The translations under genes and the position numbers were made by a program. A stretch of 64,000 bases of DNA from Phytohabitans suffuscus. GTDB lineage: Bacteria; Actinomycetota; Actinomycetes; Mycobacteriales; Micromonosporaceae. Of this stretch, positions 1-8,614 are shown in pieces. The first letter of the stretch is position 1; every line of letters starts with the position of its first letter. The notes under the pieces were generated by a model, which was not told where the DNA came from, did no database searches, and worked only from the letters and a program-made list of their open reading frames with translations. The stretch covers positions 6,634,320 to 6,698,319 of the forward strand of contig NZ_AP022871.1 of assembly GCF_011764565.1 (NCBI RefSeq), read 5' to 3'.

Positions 1-527
1 CCGTCCGGGTGCGGGATCTGTTTGATCAGCATGATGTTCGGGTTGTCGCCTTCGCGGTAGAAGGCGCCGTTGGCGTGGAAGGCCGCCGCTGGCCACCACC
101 GCAGCAGCGCGCTGCCGGGGTGGGTGCGTTGGTGGGCGGCCAGGTCGATGAAGAACTGGTTGGTACCGAGTAGGTGGGGCAGGTTCGCCCGCGAGGTCAG
201 GTGGTGGCGCCGTTTGCGGGCCTGGTCCCGGCGTGGCGGGTCGTCGCCGCGTTGCCCGGCCACGACTTCGACACCGAGTTGGTCCAGAAGGTAGTGGTAG
301 GGGTATGAGCCGCCTTCCCAGCGTTGTGGCCGGAACCGGGCCAGCACACCGAGGTGGATGAGTTTGAGCAGCCGCCGTTGACAGACGTCCAGCGAACTGA
401 ACAGCGCGGCGGCGATCTGCTCGGTGGTGAGCACGCCGTGGTCGTAGAGCCAGCCGAGCAGGCGCAGGTCCCGTCCGGTCAGGGCCGCCTGCGCGGCGAG
501 CAGCCGACGGTCGTCACGTACCGACAT
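1..527 (-). CDS. Replication-relaxation family protein, 3' part cut by window edge
   Basis: The reading frame opens at the ATG at 527-525 and stays open to the left edge, giving about 175 visible residues that begin MSVRDDRRLLAAQAALTGRD. An N-terminal winged-helix-like segment (residues ~18-60, ending in RLLKLIHLGVLARF) is followed by WEGGSYPYHYLLDQLG and an Arg-rich turn, the layout of the replication-relaxation family (PF13814) found on actinobacterial plasmids and integrative elements. Members of this family are DNA-binding, relaxase-associated proteins; an exact role is not established. It is the last visible gene of a leftward block with the DUF2637 gene at 1122-1985. The family assignment rests on recognition of the motif pattern only. 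Confidence 0.7.
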   Translation of the reverse strand, partial: MSVRDDRRLLAAQAALTGRDLRLLGWLYDHGVLTTEQIAAALFSSLDVCQRRLLKLIHLGVLARFRPQRWEGGSYPYHYLLDQLGVEVVAGQRGDDPPRRDQARKRRHHLTSRANLPHLLGTNQFFIDLAAHQRTHPGSALLRWWPAAAFHANGAFYREGDNPNIMLIKQIPHPD

Positions 528-854
528 ATGCGCCACCACCCCACCGGGAGACCCCCAGACAGGGGTCTGTCGCAGCAGGCCGGCTCCGCCGGACAGGGCC
601 GCTGAGCTGCGCTGTTGGCTGCTTGTGGGGGTCGGTGTGGGTGCCGGTGTCAAGACCGGCACCTACACCGCCACCCGGACCGGCAGCAAACCGGCCGACC
701 CGACCGGGGCTGGCCCCGATAACGGGATATGGCAGGTGTGGACGGGCGCGCAGCGGCCGGGCCCGAACGCCTGTCAGAGCAGACGGGCCTGACTGACTTT
801 TGGACACCGTGGACGGACTCGCACCGCAGTCGGTCAGACACCGTCTGGCAGCGG
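528..854. other. Intergenic stretch, no gene recognised
   Basis: The space between the replication-relaxation gene and the small upstream ORF is dense in short direct and inverted copies of CTGTCA/TGACAG/GGTCAGAC (for example 771-776, 790-797, 833-841). Open frames exist here only because of high G+C and have no ribosome-binding site or recognisable product. Confidence 0.5.
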
Positions 855-1015
855 CTAGGACCGCCACCGGCGGGTAGGTCTGCATGCGGTGCTGTTGGGG
901 GCGGTGTCACGCTGACAGACGCTGACAGACCCAACCGGCCACCCAACAATCGACTCCAGTTGGGTTGTTGAGGTACCCTCCCGCGCTTGGGCGGGAAGCG
1001 AGTTGTGGGTAGGCA
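855..1015 (-). CDS. Small hypothetical protein, 53 aa
   Basis: ATG at 1015-1013 follows an AGGAG Shine-Dalgarno sequence with about 10 nt spacing, which is the main reason to believe the ORF. The product begins MPTHNSLPAQAREGTSTTQL and has no domain I recognise. The two TGACAGAC octamers at 913-930 lie inside it. It sits between the DUF2637 gene and the replication-relaxation gene and resembles the 79-aa small ORF at 1976-2215 in position (immediately ahead of a larger element gene) and in carrying the same octamer pair, so it could be a leader or small regulatory peptide. Its reality as a protein is unproven. Confidence 0.4.
913..930. repeat. Tandem TGACAGAC pair, 10-bp spacing (copy 1)
   Basis: TGACAGAC occurs at 913-920 and again at 923-930, exactly one helical turn apart. 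The same arrangement recurs at 2110-2127. The phasing suggests a protein-binding site (iteron or operator) rather than chance, but the binding protein is not identified. Confidence 0.6.
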
Positions 1016-1121
1016 TGGTAGCCGTTTCTCCTTTGTGGACAGATGGGCTGGCACTCCGGTCGGAGTCCAACTCGTGCGATGACGGCGGCCAGTTGGCGCC
1101 GTCTGCCCCGAGCGGGCCTGG

Positions 1122-1985
1122 CTATTGCGGCGGACCACGGCTGCCCGGCTCGTCGGGTCCGGCCGGCTCGCCTGCCTCGACGTCACCGGGTTCGTCACCG
1201 TCCTCGTCGTCTGTTGTGGACGGTTGTGTCGGTGCGCGTTCGGCGACGTGGGTGTGCTGCTTGACCAGCCTCACCAGTGCCGAGGCCCGCGCGTTCGACA
1301 TGGCGTGGCCGTCGCGGCGCAGGGTGTCCGCCAACGCCTCCCGCGACAGCGGCCGGCCCTGCCCGGCCAACTCCGCGCTGGCCGCCAACGCGGCGGGGAC
1401 CAGCCCACGCAGGTAGGCCTCCTCGCCGGCATCCGCCTCCGCTGCAGCGTTGGCGGTGGACTGCTGGGATCTGTCGTCCGTGGCCCGTCCGGGACCGTCC
1501 CCGGCCGTCCCGGACGGCGGTCCCGCCCGCCAACCGGCGTCGCCGGCTTCAGGTGCTGCCGGCCCGGTGGCCGCGGTCCGTCCGAGCGCGATCTTCACCA
1601 TGGCCAGGAAGCCCGCCGCCGGCAGCGCGGCGGCGATCCAGCCGATCACCGACCGTTCGGCCTCGACGACCTGCGCGGCCAGCGACAGCACCACCGCCAC
1701 CACGAGCACAGCGGCGGGAAACCACACCGGTTTGCCGACCCGCTTACGCCGGCGCAACTCCAGCCCACTAGCGATGGACATCAGCTCCAACACGATCGCG
1801 TCGGCCCAGGCCAGCCAGCCGTCCTGGCCGTGTGCCGCGGCCAGGTTGTGCACATGGGTAAAGCTCGCCGCGCCGGCCGCGCCGCCGATCGCCAGCATGA
1901 TGACGATCTGCACGACGCCTTCCACCCGCGTGGCACGGTCCACACGAGCCGAAGCCGACACCGCCTCAGGCGCCGTCAATGGCAC
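1122..1985 (-). CDS. DUF2637 domain membrane protein
   Basis: A 287-aa protein starting at GTG 1985, overlapping the stop of the upstream small ORF (1976-1978) by 10 bp, which implies translational coupling. Four hydrophobic segments are visible (residues ~24-48, 65-80, 93-112, 117-138), followed by a long Ala/Gly/Glu-rich linker and a helical C-terminal segment (EALADTLRRDGHAMSNARAS) that looks like a helix-turn-helix. DUF2637 proteins are common on actinobacterial conjugative plasmids and AICEs near transfer and replication genes; the biochemical role is unknown. A degraded paralogue lies at 31967-32692, on the same strand. Confidence 0.75.
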   Translation of the reverse strand: MPLTAPEAVSASARVDRATRVEGVVQIVIMLAIGGAAGAASFTHVHNLAAAHGQDGWLAWADAIVLELMSIASGLELRRRKRVGKPVWFPAAVLVVAVVLSLAAQVVEAERSVIGWIAAALPAAGFLAMVKIALGRTAATGPAAPEAGDAGWRAGPPSGTAGDGPGRATDDRSQQSTANAAAEADAGEEAYLRGLVPAALAASAELAGQGRPLSREALADTLRRDGHAMSNARASALVRLVKQHTHVAERAPTQPSTTDDEDGDEPGDVEAGEPAGPDEPGSRGPPQ

Positions 1986-2215
1986 CTCTGGCGGCAGGTA
2001 GGTGAGGCACGGCAGGCCGCAGACCCGCGCGCACCCGGTCGGACCGGCGCGCGCCGGCCCGCGGCCTCGGCCCTAAATGGGTTCGGGCGGATGGCAGCGA
2101 AATACGGTGTGACAGACCGTGACAGACACCGGTCGCTGCCGGACGGCGCGGGCTGACAGACAGCAGAGGTATCCTGCCCGGCCCGCACGGGAGATTCCTG
2201 TTCGAAGATCGTCAT
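1976..2215 (-). CDS. Small hypothetical protein, 79 aa, coupled to DUF2637 gene
   Basis: ATG at 2215-2213 is preceded by an AGGAGG Shine-Dalgarno sequence about 7 nt upstream, so initiation here is credible. The product begins MTIFEQESPVRAGQDTSAVC and becomes Arg/Pro/Ala-rich; no family is recognised. The stop overlaps the start of the DUF2637 gene. Three TGACAGAC octamers (2110-2117, 2120-2127, 2154-2161) are inside the ORF. It may act mainly by coupling translation of the downstream gene, or as a small element-specific protein; neither is shown. Confidence 0.5.
   Translation of the reverse strand: MTIFEQESPVRAGQDTSAVCQPAPSGSDRCLSRSVTPYFAAIRPNPFRAEAAGRRAPVRPGARGSAACRASPTCRQRCH
2110..2161. 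repeat. TGACAGAC repeats (copy 2: pair plus single)
   Basis: TGACAGAC at 2110-2117 and 2120-2127 reproduces the 10-bp spaced pair seen at 913-930; a third copy is at 2154-2161. The cluster is about 125 bp upstream of the DUF2637 start. The recurrence in two places of one operon suggests a sequence-specific ligand such as the element's own regulator or replication protein. Confidence 0.6.
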
Positions 2216-2530
2216 GGTGCTGCCCTCCTGATAGATCTGGCAAATGCCGCGCTCGTATGACGCGGACGCTTGAAGCAACGACGTGGAGTGGGCACGCCGC
2301 AGCAGTCTTGACCTCGCGGACATCGAGTGTTCGGACAAGACCGCACTCTCCTGCCCGTCGATAGGGATCGGTCCACGAGGGTTGATGCCAAGACAGTCCA
2401 CTGTGGAGTTGTCAACCTGCGAGTCGACCGCGGCGTACCGGGCGACAACTCGGTACCGCGGTCCCGAGGCGCGTCCCACCCGAAGCGTCCGGGCGTGACC
2501 ACGATCGGTGACGGCACCGATCACAGCTAC

Positions 2531-2613
2531 TTGACTCAACGTGACCTCACCTCTTATCCTCCTGTCTAGGTTGCCTAAGTTTCACGTGACAATCGTGGTC
2601 GAGTCAAGAGGTG
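2531..2613. promoter_or_regulatory. Divergent promoter/operator region between GntR gene and leftward element operon
   Basis: For the rightward GntR gene a -35-like TTGACT (2531-2536) and -10-like TATCCT (2555-2560) are spaced by 18 bp. Facing it, GAGTCAA at 2601-2607 is the inverted copy of TTGACTC at 2531-2537 and gives a leftward TTGACT -35. CACCTCTT (2548-2555) is mirrored by AAGAGGTG (2606-2613), and TCACGTGA (2582-2589) is a perfect palindrome between them. This symmetry fits autoregulation by the GntR-family protein. Promoter positions are inferred from sequence only. Confidence 0.4.
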
Positions 2614-2675
2614 CGACGCAAGAATCTTGGGTAACCTGTGAAACCTAACCAGGACAAGACGGCTAGGAGCGGCAT

Positions 2676-3230
2676 ATGGCCCACGACGTTGACGACAAGC
2701 GCGCCCTGTTCGTCCGGGTCGTCGACGACATCGTCGACCAGATCCGCACCCGCAAACTCCAAGGCGGCGACGTGCTGCCCACCGCCCGCAAGATGGCCGA
2801 GACCTACGGCGTGGCCTCCATGACCGCCCAACGAGCGCTACGCGAGCTCCAGCAACGCGGCCTGACCTACGCCGTCGTCGGCAAAGGCACCTTCGTACAC
2901 CCACAGGCCCACGAACGGCTCCGCGCCGAAGCCGACGGCCGGCCCACCACCCCTGGCACCAGCTTGCTCATCCTCGACGACCCCGACCTCAACCGCCGCG
3001 TCGCCGAGTTCCTGCTCCGCCAAAACGAGATCGCCGGCAGGTTCGTCGAGGCCATGACAGCCAAAGACACCCCCGCGATGAACACCATCGCTGACGAACT
3101 CGCCGCGTTCAAGGCTGCCAACCACGACCTCGCCACCGCGATCGCCGAGTACGAAGCCGACACCAACGCCGAACCGCCGCCGGCTGAGGCACCCAACCCT
3201 CAAACCCCCGGCCCACGCCGCCGACGCTAG
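2676..3230 (+). CDS. GntR-family transcriptional regulator
   Basis: A 184-aa protein with ATG 7 nt after an AGGAG ribosome-binding site. Residues ~8-75 form a GntR winged helix: LFVRVVDDIVDQIRTRKLQG, then LPTARKMAETYGVASMTAQR for the recognition helix and a wing ending GKGTFVHP. The C-terminal ~100 residues are helical and Glu/Ala-rich, without a typical FCD or UTRA ligand domain. Short GntR proteins of this kind (KorSA/TraR type) repress transfer and replication genes on Streptomyces integrative elements. Its position, divergent from the DUF2637/replication-relaxation operon with shared inverted repeats between, supports that role here by inference. Confidence 0.8.
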   Translation: MAHDVDDKRALFVRVVDDIVDQIRTRKLQGGDVLPTARKMAETYGVASMTAQRALRELQQRGLTYAVVGKGTFVHPQAHERLRAEADGRPTTPGTSLLILDDPDLNRRVAEFLLRQNEIAGRFVEAMTAKDTPAMNTIADELAAFKAANHDLATAIAEYEADTNAEPPPAEAPNPQTPGPRRRR

Positions 3231-3954
3231 AGCAACCGCAATCGATCGACACCAGCTGCAGCGGCACGAGGCCCCAGCGGCAGTTCGCAGCGAGCCCTCG
3301 GCCGGCTCGAACCCCTTGCGGAGCCACCCTTCCGGCAGCACCGGGGCCGCCATCTCGAACGCCCACATCCGCTTCCACAGGATTTACGAGAGGCGCTTCG
3401 AGATTCACGACGACACCAACAGCGATGACGCTGAGTCATCCCGCGAACCAGTGTCGGCTGCCTGCAGTCGGCAAGCCGTGATGTAGGGACCAGGCGCCAG
3501 GCGCCTGGGGTCGCGGTCTCCACCAGGAGCACGGCGGTCACGCGCAGGCAGAACAGCTCCTCCGAGCTCCACCGGTCACTCAACTCAGCGACGCTCGGCG
3601 CCCCAAGTGGCGCACCGAAGCAGGACGGGACGGTCAATGGGCTCCAAACCGCCAAAAGGAGACTGGCCTGGAGCACTACAAAAGTCGGTGGCTGGACCCA
3701 CTGACACCGATACATCGCCTCGCCACGCTCGCCTGGCCAGCCTCACCCACCCGCACCGCCAAAGGTGACCACGACAACCGCGCCGGATACATCGCGATCT
3801 GGGTACCTGCTGTTCCACCTTGCCTGGGCAGGCGCGACGCGTGAGGTCTACGTTGCCAGCGCCCAAACTCCGTCGCATGTAAGGTGAAGAATCGCTAGGT
3901 TCCTCAAGATGGAGACGGGCGGGTATCCCCGCCTTGCAACGAGCGAGGAAGACG
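3231..3954. other. Intergenic stretch, possible gene remnant
   Basis: No frame has a convincing start and composition. Around 3680-3840 the plus strand reads in one frame as a plausible protein segment (LDPLTPIHRLATLAWPASP, continuing to a stop at ~3843) but without start or known domain, so it may be the tail of a deleted gene. Confidence 0.4.
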
Positions 3955-5070
3955 ATGACGGGACCACGTGAGCCTAAGTTGCCTCAATCTGCCACTGATC
4001 GGGACCTGTCACGCGGCAGCTTCACTCTCAGCTTGGCTGAAGATGCATATGACTACGCGGTGCAGAAGGGCCTAGCTCACGATCAGGCAGTGGATGCGGC
4101 AGTTACGGCAGTTCTCGCGCAACTCCCGAAAATGATCGGCCCGCTCGCTGCGAGCCTTCACCGGTCAGCGCCAGAACTTGTCGAAAACCTTGCAAATGAT
4201 CGCCTGGAGATCATCTCGGAAATCAGCAAGCGCTGGGGACGCGCGTTTCTCACCTATGAGGCGGCAGGACAGCTCGCCTTCGAGATAGGCGCCAAGATGT
4301 ATGATTTGGTATGCCAGCATGACGATGAACCCTTAGCGGACGACGAGATCTCCGTCGACTTAATCTCGTTGTTATATGGTCGCGCTTGTACAGTCTCCGG
4401 AGAAGTCCTTTGCCTAATGCAGTCAGGCTTCCCGGAAGGCGCCGCTGCCCGACAGCGCACTCTGCATGAACTGGCTGTCGTCATCACACTGATAGTCGAT
4501 CACGCCGACCTAGGCCTCGCCAAGCGTTACGCGGACTATTCCTACGTCGAGCAACGCGACGATATGGTACAGTACCAACGACATACAGATGCGCTCGGAC
4601 TAAGACCGCTCGACACTCCTGTGGTCGCAGAAATCGAGGCTAATTATCGAAATGTACTCGCCCAGTACGGCGAGCACTTCCGCCGCAGAAACCGTTGGGC
4701 CGCCCCACTCTTTTCCGCTGGGGAAGACATAACCTTCGTAAAGTTAGAGGACAAGGCTGGCCTAAGCCACCTCCGGCCCATGTACGGATACTCGAATCAT
4801 CACGTCCACGCAGGAGCGCGCGCCGCGATACTCAACCTCCACGAAACACGAGACTGGTGGCAAATCGGCGCCGGAGCACGTGAGGATGTGGACCTTGCCG
4901 GCGTCGGGCACGCCGCCCTAGTGAGTCTGCTCCAGTGCACCGCACCACTATTGAAGAGCACGCCAGGTGCGCTTGAAGATCCAGATCACCTTCTTCAGCT
5001 CCAAGTCCTGAGCCGCCTGGTCGAGGACGCCGGATTGGCCTTCCGCCGGGCCGCAGTCAAGTCGATGTAG
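3955..5070 (+). CDS. DUF5677-type hypothetical protein
   Basis: A 371-aa soluble protein. ATG 3955 is chosen over the in-frame TTG at 3934 because GAGGAA lies 4 nt upstream of it. The central segment (residues ~145-175, SGFPEGAAARQRTLHELAVV) with a conserved Arg followed by LHE and then mostly helical sequence resembles DUF5677 proteins, whose function is unknown. The late section has a His-rich turn (YSNHHVHAGARAAI). Base composition is lower in G+C than its neighbours and codon use is more relaxed, consistent with horizontal acquisition. It stands alone between two gene-poor stretches, so context gives no further clue. Confidence 0.6.
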   Translation: MTGPREPKLPQSATDRDLSRGSFTLSLAEDAYDYAVQKGLAHDQAVDAAVTAVLAQLPKMIGPLAASLHRSAPELVENLANDRLEIISEISKRWGRAFLTYEAAGQLAFEIGAKMYDLVCQHDDEPLADDEISVDLISLLYGRACTVSGEVLCLMQSGFPEGAAARQRTLHELAVVITLIVDHADLGLAKRYADYSYVEQRDDMVQYQRHTDALGLRPLDTPVVAEIEANYRNVLAQYGEHFRRRNRWAAPLFSAGEDITFVKLEDKAGLSHLRPMYGYSNHHVHAGARAAILNLHETRDWWQIGAGAREDVDLAGVGHAALVSLLQCTAPLLKSTPGALEDPDHLLQLQVLSRLVEDAGLAFRRAAVKSM

Positions 5071-5611
5071 CTTCCCTACGGGGAGCTCACGTTGTCCTGG
5101 GCCCGCCATCATGGTGTATCGGCAGGTAGGTGCCCGGGTGGCAGTGCGCGTTGATGTTAAGGCGCTTCACGAGTCCATCCCCGTCGCCGTGAGGGAGGCT
5201 GCCGAGCGGCTGCGGAACGCGCCGCCCTACGCAAGCCGTGCGATGGCTTACGCCCGACCAACTGGCCAATCTGGCCGATACTGGAACACGCGTTGCGTGA
5301 TGGCCTGTTCGCCACCCACCTGCTCACTGAAGCATGCTCGATGTCGCCTCCCAGACCTCGCCGCGCCCGAGCCTCCAAGCCACCACAGCCGGCCGAGGTG
5401 GGCAACAACTTCGACCGCGAGGTGCACCTGGGCGAAGGCAAGGGCCTCGCACCCGAGCATGGGATGAGATCCACCGCGCCGCGAAATACCTGCTTTCATC
5501 CCAACCAGCAGCGGCACCGGACTTGCGCAAATACCGAGCCAGCTGCTCTGAGCGGCATCACCAGCCTCGTCCACAAGCCCGTCCGGTGAGGAACCGGACG
5601 TCGACCGGCGG
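5071..5611. other. Gene-poor stretch with possible coding remnants
   Basis: Short protein-like pieces appear in different plus-strand frames, for example LTPDQLANLADTGTRVA ending in a stop near 5300 and ARAWDEIHRAAKYLLSSQPA near 5450-5510. None has a start with a ribosome-binding site. I read this as the decayed remains of one or more genes, not as a functional ORF. Confidence 0.35.
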
Positions 5612-8347
5612 TCACGAGTCTTCCTTCCGGATCAGGACTTGGACTCCGTCGCCTGGATTCCTGGTCCAGGTCAAGGAGGTTCCGACCATGACATGCGCAG
5701 CCGGCTGTTGCGTAGGTTCGTCGTAATCGCGGACGGCGACGGCGACGCAGGGTAACTCTCGGGGAGACGGACCCATTTGGTCGAGCCGTTTCGGGCTGCG
5801 CTGGACCCGCGCGACTTGCTCCAGATCGAGAATGAGGCAAATTTCATCGGCGCCATCGACGGTGATGAAGAGCCCTCGCTGGTTCTGGACACCAGGCGTC
5901 CAGGACTGGATTCCGATCTGATCCGCGAGGTCCCAGTCGTTGATAACAACGATGTACGAGCTGCGGTCGGACCAGAGCCGTTTGATGTTGTCCGCGTCCG
6001 CTGATTTTCGCTCGTGGCCGTCGGTCAATGTTTTTACCAGGTAAGCGTTCTCTCCGTCGATCAGTCCGGCTCCTATGCTGCGGCCCAGTTCGGATGGGTC
6101 GGCGTAGACCCTCTCGCTCGTGACGAAGAAGTCGCGCGGCTGAAGGTGGTTGTAGTAGAGGTCAGTGCCTTCGACGGCATCCTCGTCCCCTGTTCCCGCC
6201 GCCAGGATGTCAGACAAACGTTCCCCGGACTGGTGCAGTGCTTCGGAAAGACCTTGAACGAATTGTTCGACTCGGCTGGCCTCCAGTGGGGAATTCTGCA
6301 AAACTGCCCGATCGATCTGAGCCCGGCGATCGATCAAAGCTTTCAAGTTACCCTCTAGCCGGTCATTGCCTCCGCCGACCGGTATTTGCAGCTCGGTCAG
6401 AAGTTGGTCGGAAAGCTCGAAGGCTGCCAGCAGGGTGCCGGCGCGATCGGCGTCGCTGGGGCTCGGATTGTCGGTCGGGGTTCTCATGCCAACGCGTGAG
6501 GCAGCCGCGACGGCGGCCCCAGCAAGGAAGGTGTGGAATTCCATGAGGCGTGCTCGCATTGGACGGGCACGCTCGATCTCCCATCGCTCCCAGGGCCACC
6601 CCTCCGCCGAGTCAGCGGCTTTGATGTATCCGGCCCAAAGGTCCGCACCTTGGAAAACGTCGAGCAAGATCCGGCATACGTCCCTCATCTGGTCCGGCTG
6701 GTCGTCGGTGCGCCATCTGAAGAACGCCCAGCCCAACGCCGCCAAGGCTGCGGCGGTCCGTGCCGCCCGCCCTTCTTCGGTCAGCCTCCTGGACCGCGTT
6801 GGGTATCTGAAGTAGTCGAGTACCCGCTGCAGAAGTGCCGCGTCACCGCGATCGACGCAGACCTTCATGGTGTCCGCGATCGCTGCTGCCGAGCTCAACT
6901 CGGCCACCGGTTGAACAACCGGATCGCTGGTGACCGCAGGCGAGATACGCAGATCAAGCAGATTCTGTAGGGATACGAGCAAATATTCCGGCGCGAGTGG
7001 GCGGGCGGGATCAGTGACCTGATAGAAGTAGGATTGATAGAGCGCGAGAAATTCGCGCAACGCATCGATCTCGCGGGCGTCGAAGGCAGCGGCGCACAAT
7101 GCGTACGCGTTGTCGGCGACCAGCGTCACGCCGGTGCTCCCGAGCTTGTCCACAGCGACCACCCCAATCTCGCGGAGGTTTCGCTGCATCGCTCGCCAAT
7201 ACGAGCCGTAGGCGGCACGCGTAGACCCGTCCGGCCCATCGCGGCGGGTCTGGATAATCTGGGTGAAAAGCCTTTCGTACACGTCGAGTCCTCGCTCGAG
7301 CGCTCCAGTCGTACCCGCCTGCGCGGCGACGAGCAAGCTGTCCTTGAGGGTGACGAGTTCATCCTCCACTTGGCCTTCCGCTGCTGCCAGCCGCACGCAG
7401 CGACGCAGCCGCTGGTCATAGGTGCGCAGCAGCTTCGGGGCGGGCGCCTCGGCCAGGACGAGATGAAACAGGGCGCCTCCCCGCGGCACTACGTCGCTAA
7501 GGCCGTAGCTGATGACCAAGGTCGCCGGTTTCGACAAGGCGTCCGAAGGCTTGGTCGAGGCATCCTGGGTAGCCTCGAACCGCCTATCCCGGACCGAGCG
7601 CAGCAGGCTGGCAGCGACACCGCGCAGCGCTACCGGGTCGAAGCCGGTGACCCGCTTTCCTCCGGCCGAGCTCACCAAGGGGATGACTACGGGCCCCGCC
7701 GGCTTTCCTCGAAGCCGCCGTACCAGCCCTGACGAGGGAAAACGCTCGGCGAGCAGTTGATTGGCCTCAGCCGCGGACTGCTGCTCCCGAATGCCGTCCT
7801 TGAGCTTGTCCAGCAGCACCTCCAGGGCTTGGTCTGTTGCCCGATGGTCGTCGAGGAAGAACCGGGCGGCCTGGACGTACGAAAATCCGATCAGAGCGAG
7901 CGTTCCGACGAAGCAGAAGATGAAGCACAGGAGCACGCCGCCATCGCTCTGGAGCCACGTGCTGACAAGGCCGAGCGTGACGTTGCTGCCACCAGCGTAG
8001 AACAGAAGCAGCCTAAAATGAGTCTGGTCGAAGAGCACCTCGCGGCTACTTCGGATGGCGACGGGCGGGTCGCCGGCGAGCTGGATAACAAGGGCGAGCC
8101 CGGCGAACGCGATCGCAGCTATCGAGGTCTGGACCTGCCAAGCCATACCGAGCGCGTCCCCCGGCTGCATGGGTGCCCAGCCGGCCAGCAATCTCGGCTC
8201 TGACTGGCGAAGGATGACCGCGGACACGACTAGGCCCACGAAGAGTCCGCAGAGCGTCCACGGCGACTCAAGGATCCACGCCTTCCCCTCCCTACGACGC
8301 TCTGGAAGAACAATCTCGTCGTCACGCGACTGCACTGAACCGGGCAC
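5612..8347 (-). CDS. Large hypothetical membrane protein
   Basis: About 911 aa. Start uncertain: TTG 8350 and GTG 8347 are adjacent and neither has a clear ribosome-binding site. The N-terminal ~165 residues contain four hydrophobic helices (approximately 28-47, 70-92, 110-130, 136-160), after which the protein is a long, mostly helical, presumably cytoplasmic region of ~740 residues with no motif that I recognise. An arrangement of a small membrane anchor and a large soluble sensor or scaffold is possible. It is a single leftward gene; the next gene upstream is 268 bp away and belongs to the nucleotide-modification-like operon, whose 3' end it follows. Confidence 0.55.
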   Translation of the reverse strand: MPGSVQSRDDEIVLPERRREGKAWILESPWTLCGLFVGLVVSAVILRQSEPRLLAGWAPMQPGDALGMAWQVQTSIAAIAFAGLALVIQLAGDPPVAIRSSREVLFDQTHFRLLLFYAGGSNVTLGLVSTWLQSDGGVLLCFIFCFVGTLALIGFSYVQAARFFLDDHRATDQALEVLLDKLKDGIREQQSAAEANQLLAERFPSSGLVRRLRGKPAGPVVIPLVSSAGGKRVTGFDPVALRGVAASLLRSVRDRRFEATQDASTKPSDALSKPATLVISYGLSDVVPRGGALFHLVLAEAPAPKLLRTYDQRLRRCVRLAAAEGQVEDELVTLKDSLLVAAQAGTTGALERGLDVYERLFTQIIQTRRDGPDGSTRAAYGSYWRAMQRNLREIGVVAVDKLGSTGVTLVADNAYALCAAAFDAREIDALREFLALYQSYFYQVTDPARPLAPEYLLVSLQNLLDLRISPAVTSDPVVQPVAELSSAAAIADTMKVCVDRGDAALLQRVLDYFRYPTRSRRLTEEGRAARTAAALAALGWAFFRWRTDDQPDQMRDVCRILLDVFQGADLWAGYIKAADSAEGWPWERWEIERARPMRARLMEFHTFLAGAAVAAASRVGMRTPTDNPSPSDADRAGTLLAAFELSDQLLTELQIPVGGGNDRLEGNLKALIDRRAQIDRAVLQNSPLEASRVEQFVQGLSEALHQSGERLSDILAAGTGDEDAVEGTDLYYNHLQPRDFFVTSERVYADPSELGRSIGAGLIDGENAYLVKTLTDGHERKSADADNIKRLWSDRSSYIVVINDWDLADQIGIQSWTPGVQNQRGLFITVDGADEICLILDLEQVARVQRSPKRLDQMGPSPRELPCVAVAVRDYDEPTQQPAAHVMVGTSLTWTRNPGDGVQVLIRKEDS

Positions 8348-8614
8348 CAAGCGAGTACAGCAGTCTCCGACGTGAGCGGCGTGGACCCACGCCGGGTAGC
8401 AAGGTCACCGGGCCGGTAGTCGCCACGCCGTTCGTTGCTGGGGCGGCGGGATGACAGCTCCAGCCACAGTCGACGAAGTCGGAAACCCTCGCGCGGCTCG
8501 GCCGGTGACATATCAAAGAACTCAAGCCGCCGATGGGCATCCCGCTGTCGGTTCGGCAAACCCGGCCATACTCAGCCCACCAACACGAGCAGGACAGATC
8601 GCAGGGTTGGCGCC

